From assembly GCA_963693035.2 (NCBI GenBank), contig CAXMMQ010000004.1:124001-188000 (forward strand): a stretch of 64,000 bases of DNA. The letters run 5' to 3'. Shown piece after piece: positions 1 through 8,708 of this stretch. The notes beneath the pieces are model-generated. The model was given only the letters and a program-made list of their open reading frames with translations, made no database searches and had not been told where the DNA came from. Made by a program: the position numbers and the translations under genes. Every line of letters begins with the position of its first letter. Position 1 is the stretch's first letter. The DNA is from Lichenicoccus sp963693035 (GTDB lineage Bacteria; Pseudomonadota; Alphaproteobacteria; Acetobacterales; Acetobacteraceae).

Positions 1-1485
1 GGGCTGCAGATCCATTGCGGCCACGGGCTGCTGCTGCAGCAATTCCTGTCGCCGCTGACCAACCGCCGGATTGACCAGTATGGCGGGTCGGAAGCGAACC
101 GCATCCGCTTCCCGGCCCAGGTGCTGGCGGCGGTCCGTCGCGCAGTCGGCGACGCGGTGCCGCTCGGTATTCGCTGCTCCGGCGCCGAGCTCGTCGAAGG
201 TGGCCTGACCGGCGAGGACATGGCCCGGATCGTGCCGAGGCTGGTGCAGGCCGGCCGCCTCGACTATGTCGATGTCAGCGCCGGTTCGGACGGCGATCTT
301 GTCAGCAACATGCTGCATGAACCGCCGATGGGACTACCCTCTGCGCCCTTCGCCGGATTGGCCCATCTGATCCGCCAGCAGGTCGACGTGCCGATCATCC
401 ACGGTACGCGTATCGAGACGCCCGAGGCGGCAGAACAGCTTCTCGCGCGCGGCGACGCCGACATGGCCGGAATGTGCCGGGCCTTGATTGCCGATCCGCT
501 GCTGCCGGTGAAGGCACGCCTGGGCCGCAGGCGCGAGATCATCCCCTGCATCGCCTGTGAGCAGGCCTGCCTCGGGCGCCTGCATCGCGGCACCCATATC
601 AGCTGCATCGGCAACCCGGTGACCGGCCGTGAGCAGCTGCATTGCGTGCCAACGCCCGCTTCGCCGCAACGACGGGTCGTCATTGTCGGCGGCGGTCCGG
701 CGGGCATGGAGGCGGCCCTGCAGGCGGCAGGGCGCGGTCATGAAGTGCATCTGGCGGAAACGGACATGGAACTCGGCGGTCGGCTGCGGCTGGCGGGACG
801 CGCGGCGGGACGCGAGGAATGGCGCAAGCTGATCGACCACAAGATCGACGCGGTCGCGCAAGCGGGCATACGGCTTCATCTCGGACGGGCGATGCAGCCT
901 GACGACATCCGCGCGCTCGCACCCGACGCACTCATCATTGCGACCGGCGCCTCCTTTGCTTCGGGTGAGGGGATCGTCGCATCTCTGCCCGGCAGCGCGG
1001 AGGCGCCGATCCTCTCCGTCGACGAGGCGATGGAATGTCCGGAACGTGTCGGACAGCGCGTGCTTGTCGTGGATTATCTCGACCGTCAGCCTGCCATCGT
1101 GGCGGCGATCATGCTGGCGCAAGGCGAAGGGCGCAGCGTCAAGCTGGTGACACCTTCGCTGCAGGTGGGTCTGAAGCTCGAGCTGCAGAACCTCACCGAG
1201 TTCTACCGGCGCGCCTACGCCGCGGCACTCGCAATGACCCCGCTGTGCCAGCCGACCGCCTTCGAGATGGGCCATGTGCGCATGCGCAACCCGATCGGCG
1301 GCCAGAGCTGGATGGAAGGCCCGTTCGACAGCATCGTGATTGCCGGGCCGGGCCGGCCGCGCGGTGAACTCGCCGATCTCATGTCGCAGGACGCATGGCC
1401 CGTCCACGTCATCGGGGACGCCTACGCGCCACGCGATGCCGAGGCCGCCATCCTCGAAGGTTTCGAGATCGGCCGGCGCATCTGA
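1..1485 (+). CDS. FAD/FMN/4Fe-4S NADH:flavin oxidoreductase (Old Yellow Enzyme type), 5' truncated
   Basis: The frame is open from base 1, so the gene starts left of the window. The first 40 codons hold the conserved OYE segment (HGLLLQQFLSPLTNRRIDQYGGS), the TIM-barrel FMN domain of the 2,4-dienoyl-CoA reductase/trimethylamine dehydrogenase group. A Cys cluster follows at about 548-615 (C-x2-C-x3-C, then a fourth Cys in SCIGNP) for a 4Fe-4S cluster, then a Rossmann FAD motif (VIVGGGPAGMEAA) near 680-720. Relatives demethylate N-methylated amines or amino acids (trimethylamine, dimethylglycine, N-methylproline) or reduce enoyl-CoAs; the substrate cannot be read here. It heads a + strand cluster of oxidoreductases, so amine or amino-acid oxidation is a reasonable guess. 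Confidence 0.9.
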   Translation, partial: GLQIHCGHGLLLQQFLSPLTNRRIDQYGGSEANRIRFPAQVLAAVRRAVGDAVPLGIRCSGAELVEGGLTGEDMARIVPRLVQAGRLDYVDVSAGSDGDLVSNMLHEPPMGLPSAPFAGLAHLIRQQVDVPIIHGTRIETPEAAEQLLARGDADMAGMCRALIADPLLPVKARLGRRREIIPCIACEQACLGRLHRGTHISCIGNPVTGREQLHCVPTPASPQRRVVIVGGGPAGMEAALQAAGRGHEVHLAETDMELGGRLRLAGRAAGREEWRKLIDHKIDAVAQAGIRLHLGRAMQPDDIRALAPDALIIATGASFASGEGIVASLPGSAEAPILSVDEAMECPERVGQRVLVVDYLDRQPAIVAAIMLAQGEGRSVKLVTPSLQVGLKLELQNLTEFYRRAYAAALAMTPLCQPTAFEMGHVRMRNPIGGQSWMEGPFDSIVIAGPGRPRGELADLMSQDAWPVHVIGDAYAPRDAEAAILEGFEIGRRI

Positions 1486-1514
1486 TCCCTCATAACAGCA
1501 GGAGACAAGAGACC

Positions 1515-1880
1515 ATGGGCGACAAGATCATGTGGAGCCGTCAGGAAGAGGTCGAGAAGGCCTGGGTGCATGAGGGACAGGAATACAGTCACCGTCTGAT
1601 CACCAAGCGCAATCAAGGCTGTTCGTTCTCGTTCCACATCACGACCTACATTGCGCATTTCGACACCATCGTTGAAGGCGACGGCGTCCATGAGGTGGTG
1701 CTGTACTGCATGCATGGTTGGTCGCAGCAGATCGACCTGTCGGACCAGCGTGAACGCCTCTTCAAGCCGGGCGATGCGATGTATCTGCCCGTCAACTATC
1801 GTTACCGCCACATCGTCGGCGCGGGCGGCCTGGTCGTTGCGGTCTCGTGCACGCCTTCGCGAGAGCCTCTCGAAGTCTGA
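1515..1880 (+). CDS. Ectoine-synthase-like cupin protein (orphan EctC-like)
   Basis: A 121-residue single-domain cupin. ATG at 1515 has an AGGAG ribosome site at about 1500. It follows the EctC pattern: a SFSFHIT strand (residues 37-43), HEVVLYC (59-65), FKPGDAMYLP (83-92) and YRYRHIVG (95-102). The iron ligands of EctC, Glu-Tyr-His, align with Glu60, Tyr90 and His99 (alignment from memory). EctC cyclises N-acetyl-diaminobutyrate to ectoine, but no ectA, ectB or ectD is nearby, so this probably acts on another compound linked to the flanking oxidoreductases. Confidence 0.72.
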   Translation: MGDKIMWSRQEEVEKAWVHEGQEYSHRLITKRNQGCSFSFHITTYIAHFDTIVEGDGVHEVVLYCMHGWSQQIDLSDQRERLFKPGDAMYLPVNYRYRHIVGAGGLVVAVSCTPSREPLEV

Positions 1881-2002
1881 GGATCAACACATGATTTTTC
1901 CTGATCCGCCTGTTAAACAGTCGTCTGCACAAAGCTTTTGCAGCATGTGCCTGCGCCTGAGGCGACAGCCGCACGAGCGACCGAAAAAGCCTCGAGAGCC
2001 CT

Positions 2003-2019
2003 CTAGATATATCTTGCTG
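2003..2019 (-). promoter_or_regulatory. Candidate operator box with palindrome AGATATATCT
   Basis: The perfect 10-base palindrome AGATATATCT lies at 2005-2014 between the cupin gene and the FAD oxidoreductase. Read on the - strand its context is AGCAAGATATATCTAG. It matches AGCAAGATATGTCTGA at 12163-12178, upstream of the second TonB receptor, with little change. The regulator is unknown. Confidence 0.4.
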
Positions 2020-2093
2020 CATGTCAGGAATACGCCGTAGGGATTTCGTGTTGGGATGACGTGGTCACCCGGGGAGGCTCGCAGGACACCGGC

Positions 2094-3608
2094 ATGTATC
2101 TTCCTCCTGTGATAGACCACCGGAAAGAGCGCCTGGGACTGCTGCCGGCCGAACTGCCGCCGCTCCTTGCCGACGCCGAGCAGCGCCTGCGGTTCCTCGG
2201 CTTGCGTGTCCGGCATGATCTCGAAATCCTGGTCTATCCCAAGGATCCCTGGGTCCTGCCGCGTACCGACCCGTCGGGCCAGCACGTCTATGACGTGGTC
2301 ATAGTTGGCGGCGGACAGTGCGGCCTCTCCACCGCCTTCGGCCTCATCCGGGAGCGGGTTACGAACATTCTTGTGCTTGATGGGGCGCAGCGTGGTCGGG
2401 AAGGCCCCTGGATCACCTACTCGCGCATGTGGACGCTTCGTTCGCCGAAGCATCTGACGGGCCCCGATCTCGGCGTACCGTCGCTTGCGCCACGCAGCTG
2501 GTTCGAAGCGATGTTTGGCGAGGACGGCTGGGAGCGTCTGGACAAATGGCCGCGCCACACCTGGCAGTCCTACCTGAACTGGTACCGCGATGTGCTGGCA
2601 CTGCCCGTTCGCAACGAAGCCAAGGTCACGTTGCTGGAGCAGCATGGTGACATCGTGCGGGTTGATCTTGCGGACGAGGACAGTGTGCTCGCGCGCAAGG
2701 TCGTCCTTGCCACCGGACTCGAAGGCATCGGCGACTGGAACGTGCCCGGCATCGTGCGGCGCTGCCTGCAGCCCGGTTCGTGGAACCTCTGCACGGACGA
2801 TGTCGACAGCCTTGCCTGGCGCGGCAAGCGTGTGGCGGTGCTTGGCGCCGGGGCGACCGCGTGGGACCGAGCCGCCGACCTGCTTGAGCTGGGTGCCGCG
2901 TCCCTGACGCTCTACATGCGCCGCTCTCAGGTGCTGACGGCCAACCCGTTCCGCTACCTGGAGATGGCCGGCTACCTCAGGCACTTCCAGTCGATGGACG
3001 ACGCCGACAAGTGGCGCTGGATCAGGACGGTCCTGAGTTTCGGCCAGGCGCCGACCCAGGACGGCGTCGATCGCTGCGCGGCCTTCGACACCTTCACCCT
3101 GCACGCCGGCACAGGCTGGGCCGGACTGCATGACACCCCTGACGGGATCGTGGTCACGGGCACCGACGGCTCAGTCGAGACCTTCGATCATCTGTTCATC
3201 GGCTGCGGCTTCTCGATGGACCCTGCCGGACGACCGGAGTTGAGCCGCTTTGCGTCGAACATCCTGACCTGGGGAGAGGTCTACCCGGCTCCGGCCGAAT
3301 ATCCGGATCCCTGGTTGGCCAGCTATCCCTATCTAGACAAGGCGCTTCGCTTCAGCGAGCGCGTGCCAGGCACCACACCGATCCTCGATAACATCTTCTG
3401 TTTCAACTACGGGACGCTTGTCTCCAACGCGCATTCCGGTGCCTCGCTCTCGGGCATCCTCTACGGCATCCAGCCCTTGATCCACGGCATCACCTACGCG
3501 CTCTGGCAAGAGGACGAACCCGTCCACTTCGCCAAGACTTTGGCATGGAACTCCCTCGATACGAATCCTGGTCCGTTGCAGCCGCGCCTCCGCAAAGGCA
3601 GCGCCTAA
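2094..3608 (+). CDS. NAD(P)/FAD-dependent oxidoreductase, flavin-monooxygenase-like
   Basis: About 504 residues from ATG 2094, which has AGGA seven bases upstream; an in-frame GTG at 2061 is a weaker start. A Rossmann FAD motif (YDVVIVGGGQCGLSTAFGL) sits near residue 65, and a second dinucleotide motif (VAVLGAGATAWDRAADLL) lies in the middle, the two-nucleotide layout of class B monooxygenase-like enzymes. Relatives with the SWFEAMFGEDGWERLDKWPR segment are usually annotated only as NAD(P)/FAD-dependent oxidoreductase. It ends 38 bases before the TonB receptor. The substrate is unknown. Confidence 0.8.
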   Translation: MYLPPVIDHRKERLGLLPAELPPLLADAEQRLRFLGLRVRHDLEILVYPKDPWVLPRTDPSGQHVYDVVIVGGGQCGLSTAFGLIRERVTNILVLDGAQRGREGPWITYSRMWTLRSPKHLTGPDLGVPSLAPRSWFEAMFGEDGWERLDKWPRHTWQSYLNWYRDVLALPVRNEAKVTLLEQHGDIVRVDLADEDSVLARKVVLATGLEGIGDWNVPGIVRRCLQPGSWNLCTDDVDSLAWRGKRVAVLGAGATAWDRAADLLELGAASLTLYMRRSQVLTANPFRYLEMAGYLRHFQSMDDADKWRWIRTVLSFGQAPTQDGVDRCAAFDTFTLHAGTGWAGLHDTPDGIVVTGTDGSVETFDHLFIGCGFSMDPAGRPELSRFASNILTWGEVYPAPAEYPDPWLASYPYLDKALRFSERVPGTTPILDNIFCFNYGTLVSNAHSGASLSGILYGIQPLIHGITYALWQEDEPVHFAKTLAWNSLDTNPGPLQPRLRKGSA

Positions 3609-3646
3609 CCGCCTCCCAAGCCGACCTTCAACTGGAAAGAACCGCC

Positions 3647-6012
3647 ATGTCTCGGCTCGCTCTTTTGACCGGCAGCTTTCTCGCCACCAGCTTTCTGGTC
3701 TGCTTCGGCGGCGCGAAGGCCGCAGATACCGGCACAGGGGTCGGCGATAATGGCGAGCAGGTCATCGTAACCGGCACGCGCGATCCCCACGCGACAGCCC
3801 GCAACAGCATCAGCCCCGTCACCGTCGTCACCGGCGCCGAGGTGCGCTCGACCGGACAGGCCGACATCCGCGACGCGCTGGTGCAACTCGTGCCGTCGAT
3901 CACCGTCCCGGAGCTGGCCGGCGGCAACGCCAACCTCGTGGACGCGATCAGCCTGCGCGGCCTGACAGCCGACCAGACGCTGGTCCTGGTGGACGGCAAG
4001 CGCCGGCACGGGACGGCCATCATCGCCGACTACGAGGGGCCGCAAACCGGCACCACACCGGTCGACATCGACTTGATCCCGACCGCGTCCATCGACCATG
4101 TCGAGGTCCTGCAGGATGGCGCCGCCGCCCTCTATGGCTCCGACGCCATCGCCGGGGTGGTCAACATCATCCTGAAGAAGAACACCAGCGGTGGCAGCGC
4201 CCAGGCGCTCAATGGCGGCTACGAGGCCGGTGACGGCTTCACCACCGGCGAAACGGCGACCTATGGCTTCAACCTCAACTCGCGCGGCTTCCTGGACCTG
4301 AGTGCCGAATACAAGCACCAGGACCACACCGTCCGCGTCGGTCCCGACGACCGGGTGCACGCCGAACTCAATCCCTTCGTCGGCAACCCGCAATTAACGC
4401 GGGAGACGATATCCTACAATGCGGGCTACGACATCACCGACGCCCTGCACGCCTACTCATTTGCCACCTACGGCCACCGCAACGGCGAGGCGCACCAGAA
4501 CTACCGTACAGCTATGACGGCACCGACCGTGTTTCCCGACGGTTTCGTGCCGCAGCTGGCATTGTCGTCGGACGATTACAGCGTCACCACCGGCTTCACG
4601 TACGATCTGCCGCGGAACTGGACCATCGACCTCAGCGAGACCTACGGCAACGAAAACGACAGCGTCGAAAACTTCGACACCATCAACACCTCGCTTCTGG
4701 CCGATTTCGGCAACGCGCAGACGCGTTTTCACCTCCTGTCCTTCGGCGATGGCGAGTCAACGACCGACCTCGGCTTCCGGAAGTCCTTCGAGAACACGGT
4801 CTTCGCGTCGCCGATCAACTTCGCGATAGGCGCACAGTATCGCTACGACTCTTACGATGTCGGCGCCGGTGAACCGAATTCTTATTACGGCGTCGGACCT
4901 CAGGCGGCGGACGGACTTTCGCCGATCAGCATCAGCCACTCCTTCCGCGACGAGACGGCAGGCTATATCGACGTGTCCACCCAGATCATCCCGAGGCTGC
5001 AACTCGATCTCGCGGGCGCTTCGAGCACTACACGGATGTCGGCGATACGGAGACCGGGAAGGCCTCGGCGCGCTACGACTTCAACCGGTATTTCGCGCTG
5101 CGCGGCGCCGTCAGCAACGGCTTCCGCGCCCCCAACCTCGGCGAAGAGCACTATACCAGCCTCGGAGTGCTACCCACCGGCGCTCAGGGTATCCTCGCTG
5201 TAGACTCGATCGCCGCAAAGCTGCTCGGTGCGCAGCCGCTGAAGCCGGAACGGTCGACCAATTTCAGTGCCGGCATACTGGCGAATCCGCTGCCTTCGAT
5301 GCATCTGTCCGTCGACGCCTACCAAATCGACATCCGCGACCGTATTGCGCTCGGCGGCAACTATAACGGCGAGACCGCGATCAATGCGCTTGAGGCACAG
5401 GGCATCGCCATCTCAAACACCGTCATTCCGGCTGACGTTTCGGCGCAATACTTCTCAAATGCCGCCAGCACCCATACGTATGGCGCGGATATCGTCGCCA
5501 ACTACGAGACGCAGTTGGGCAAGCACGGCCGCGTCAACTGGGACGCCGAGCTGAACGTGAACGAGACCAAGGTTCTTCGAGTAGGCCAGGACAATAACGG
5601 CAACGCGTTGCTCAACGCGCAGGGGATCGGCTACCTGTCCACCTACTTTCCCAAGAACAAGCTGATCATCGGTGGCCACTGGTTCGGTAAGAAGCTCGAC
5701 TTCGCCTTGCATGAGATCCGCTGGGGCTCCGCACTCTCCCAGTTGCAGTACACCAGCGGTCCGAGCGCCTATTCTAACACCAACTTTCTCCCGTTCGAGA
5801 ATACACCGCAGTGGGTCACCAACATCCAACTCGGCTATCAGGCGACCAAGCGCTTGCATCTCGCCCTCGGTGCGAACAACGTCTTTGACGCCTACCCCCG
5901 CGAGATCCCGCCGCAGACCCAGTACCTCGGGGTCTACAAGTACGACTATACCGTCGAGCAGTTCGGCATCAATGGTGGGTTCTACTATCTGCAAGCGAAC
6001 GTGACCTTCTGA
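3647..6012 (+). pseudogene. TonB-dependent receptor 1, frameshifted near 5017
   Basis: Outer-membrane receptor with signal peptide (MSRLALLTGSFLATSFLVC...AKA), a plug domain starting at EQVIVTGTRD, and a beta-barrel ending in a terminal Phe (QANVTF). ATG 3647 has GGAAAGA upstream. The frame breaks near 5017: the intact paralogue at 12238 reads LAGRYEHYTD where this copy reads LAGASSTTRM; adding one C in the GGGCGC run restores LAGRFEHYTDVGDTETG and joins the two halves into about 788 residues (paralogue 792). This is either a real single-base deletion or a sequencing error. It probably takes up the compound handled by the flanking genes. Confidence 0.85.
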
Positions 6013-6014
6013 AC

Positions 6015-6913
6015 ATGGATCTGTCCGGTGCAGGATGCAGGTCGATCACCGCCCTGGCAGTGGCAATCCTGGTCATCGTCGCCGTTCTCGCACTACCGCG
6101 GCCGCTACGCGCCGCGGGTCCGGCAACTCCGGATCTTCACGCCCTGCTCCCGGACCGTGTGAAGCAGAGCGGCACGCTCGTCATCGCGACCGACGCGCAC
6201 CACCCGCCCAACGAGAGCTATGCGGAAGACGGCAAGACGATCGTGGGGTTCGAGCCCGACATCTGGAACGTACTCGCCAGGCTGCTCGAGGTGAGGCCGA
6301 AGATCGTCTCGGTCGATTTCGGTGGCCTGATCCCGGGCGTGCAAGCCGGTCGTTTCGACGTTGCCTTCGAGTCCATGTCAGACTCTCCGGCACGCGAGCA
6401 GCAGGTGAGGTTCGTCGACTTCGGCTATGCAGCGGCCACGCTCTACACCCTTGCCTCGAACACAGCAATCACCAACGATCCCGGGAGCCTGTGCGGCCTG
6501 AAGGCAGGCGTGCAGGCGGGAACCGACTTCGCGACGAGTGCCGCGGATCTCTCCGCGCGGTGTGTCGCCCGGAAGAAGCCGCCGATCGACGTCATGCAGT
6601 TCGCGTCCGATGCGGCGACTGTCATGGCGCTGTATTCGCAACGCGTCGACTTCGCGCTGGACGATCGGCTGGCTGCCAGGAACCTCACCCAGTTCGCACC
6701 GCATCCGCTGCGGCTCGTCGATTTGGGTCTGCCGAAGGTCACGGTCGGCGCGCGGTGGTCCGGCACGACGACAAGGCGCTTGCAGCGGCCTTGCTCGCCG
6801 CGTTCAAGCGCATGCACGCCGACGGTAGTTACGACGCTATCATCGCGAAGTGGCAGGTCTCCTCCCTGGCGCTCAAGCAGCCTGGCCTGGATCTCGCCAC
6901 CGGAGGCCATTGA
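6015..6913 (+). pseudogene. Amino-acid-type ABC substrate-binding protein (SBP family 3), frameshifted near 6751
   Basis: ATG 6015 lies two bases after the receptor stop, suggesting translational coupling. It has an N-terminal hydrophobic signal segment, then the family-3 binding fold: SGTLVIATDAHHPPNES, GFEPDIWNVLARLL, GGLIPGVQAGRFDVAFESMSD. The frame is lost at TVGAR near 6751; one added base restores AVVRHDDKALAAALLAAF and the C-terminus GSYDAIIAKWQV, the usual end of this family, stopping at 6913. It should be periplasmic and feed the permease that follows. If the shift is real, the importer is dead. Confidence 0.82.
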
Positions 6914-7740
6914 TGGCGTCCGCCTGGACAGACGACCGGCGCGGCCTGGTCCGGCATTGGCCGGGGCTGCTCATCGTTCTGATCGCGATCGGTGTACTGC
7001 ATTCGGTGTCGGTAAATCCGAATTTTCAATGGAGCGTCGTTGGCCACTATCTCTTCTCCAGCGTAATCCTCCAGGGGCTTTGGACGACCTGCTGGCTGAC
7101 CGTGTTGACGATGACGCTCGGCATTGTCATCGGGTTCTTGGTCGCTGTTTGCCAGTCCTCCGGCGTCTTTGCCTTGTCTTTGTCAGCACGCGTCTATGTG
7201 TGGATCTTCCGCGGCACGCCGCAGCTGGTCCAGCTCCTGTTCTGGTACAACCTCGCGGCGCTCTATCCGACATACTCACTAGGGTTTCCGGTGCTCGCGC
7301 CGCATCTCCTGCATGGCTCCGTGAATGACCTTATCACGCCGCTTTCCGCTGCCATCCTCGGGCTCGGTCTCAACGAGGGCGCCTACATGGCCGAGATCGT
7401 GCGGTCCGGCCTATCGTCTGTGGGCCTTGGTCAGAGAGAGGCGGCGCGCGCACTCGGGCTGAGCCCGGCGCGGGTGATGCGCCGGATTGTCCTGCCGCAA
7501 GCCCTTCCAGTACTGCTGCCCCCGACCGGCAACCAGTTCGCCGGAATGCTGAAGGCGACCTCACTGGTCAGCGTCATCGCACTCACAGACCTGCTCTATG
7601 CCGCGCAATCGATCTACTCGCGAACGTATCAGACTATCCCGCTGCTGATCGTTGCCTGCGTCTGGTATCTTGCCGCCACGACCGTCGTCAGCGTCACGCA
7701 GCGGCTTCTCGAGAACAGGCTGAGCCGGCACCGCCGCTGA
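6913..7740 (+). CDS. Polar amino-acid ABC transporter permease (HisMQ type)
   Basis: 275 residues. ATG 6913 overlaps the preceding stop (TGATG). Typical of His/Glu/Gln-type permeases: YVWIFRGTPQLVQLLFWYN, and the EAA loop REAARALGLSPARVMRRIVLPQALPVLLPP that contacts the ATPase. It has several membrane segments. No ATPase and no second permease are encoded next to it, so it would have to borrow an ATPase or be a remnant of a larger system. Confidence 0.88.
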   Translation: MASAWTDDRRGLVRHWPGLLIVLIAIGVLHSVSVNPNFQWSVVGHYLFSSVILQGLWTTCWLTVLTMTLGIVIGFLVAVCQSSGVFALSLSARVYVWIFRGTPQLVQLLFWYNLAALYPTYSLGFPVLAPHLLHGSVNDLITPLSAAILGLGLNEGAYMAEIVRSGLSSVGLGQREAARALGLSPARVMRRIVLPQALPVLLPPTGNQFAGMLKATSLVSVIALTDLLYAAQSIYSRTYQTIPLLIVACVWYLAATTVVSVTQRLLENRLSRHRR

Positions 7741-7802
7741 TCCGAGACGCACCGCTCGTCGTGCGTTGCGCCGTCATGACCGTCAGATCAAGGGATGCCG
7801 AA

Positions 7803-8706
7803 ATGCAAGATCAGGCAGGCACGACAGTGGAGCTGGTCGTACACGGACCAACCGGTAGTGCGCCGCCGGTGCTGGCCGACGCCTTTCTGGCGGGCCTCCA
7901 GGAAGCCGGATGTGACGACCGCTCCTACCGGCTCGTGCCACGCGGCGACGATCCCGGCATCGACGCCATGCATCTTCTCGTCAGCCGCCCGGGCGACAGT
8001 ACTATCCTCTCGACCTGCACCCCGGTCTTCCTGCAGGCGCCACTGCTGCGCGGCATGACGCTGACCCATCGCGCTCTGACACCACTCGCACGTCTGGTCG
8101 TGGATCACTTTTTCCTGGTGGTCAGGACCGACAACCCGTGGACCGACGCAAGCGGCTTTGTCTCCACCCTGCCCACGCGCAGGACGAAGACCGGCGGCTA
8201 CTTCCTGGGTGGCATTAATCATCTTCTGGCCTTGTCGATCGCTCACGGATGCAAGGCTGACGTCGAGTTCACCATCACGCCGAGCGAGCCTGCCGTCTGG
8301 GACGCGCTCATCGCCGGGAAGATCGACTGGGCTTGCGGCGTCGCCGCGGAACTGCGGGCCGCATCTCGATGCCGGTAGCATCCGAGTGATCGCGGCGCTC
8401 GACACCGAGCGGATGCAGCCGTTCCCGGATACGCCCACGCTGACGGAACTGGGCGTGCCGGTGCAGTTCACCATGTGGCGCGGGCTGATGGGACCGCCCG
8501 CACTGTCCGGGGCGCATCAGGCGGCCTGGCATGAGCGCATCGAGGCGGTAACGCGCACCGCCGCCTGGCGCAACTACCTGACAGCCAACGGCCAATTGGA
8601 AGCCTATTTGCCAGGCGCGTTGTTCAATGCGTTTCTGGACACCGAATGGAGCTGGTACGAGAAACATCTGACCCTTGCAGGCCTGCTCGGCCACGACGGA
8701 CGCTGA
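7803..8706 (+). pseudogene. TctC/Bug-like binding protein, frameshifted near 8361
   Basis: ATG 7803 with AGGGA seven bases upstream; in-frame starts at 7761 (GTG) and 7776 are possible. The fold resembles tripartite tricarboxylate (Bug) binding proteins: GGYFLGGINHLLALSIA, and after the break HLDAGSIRVIAALDTERMQPFPDTPTLTELG, then a C-terminal WSWYEKHL. The frame shifts at about 8361; removing one base of GGGCCGC joins the parts. There is no signal peptide and no TctA/TctB partner, so a periplasmic uptake role is doubtful. Confidence 0.68.
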
Positions 8707-8708
8707 CC

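Noticed and set aside
1515..1880. Ectoine biosynthesis operon
   Set aside because: No ectA, ectB, ectD or ask_ect gene is in the window, so only an EctC-like fold can be claimed.
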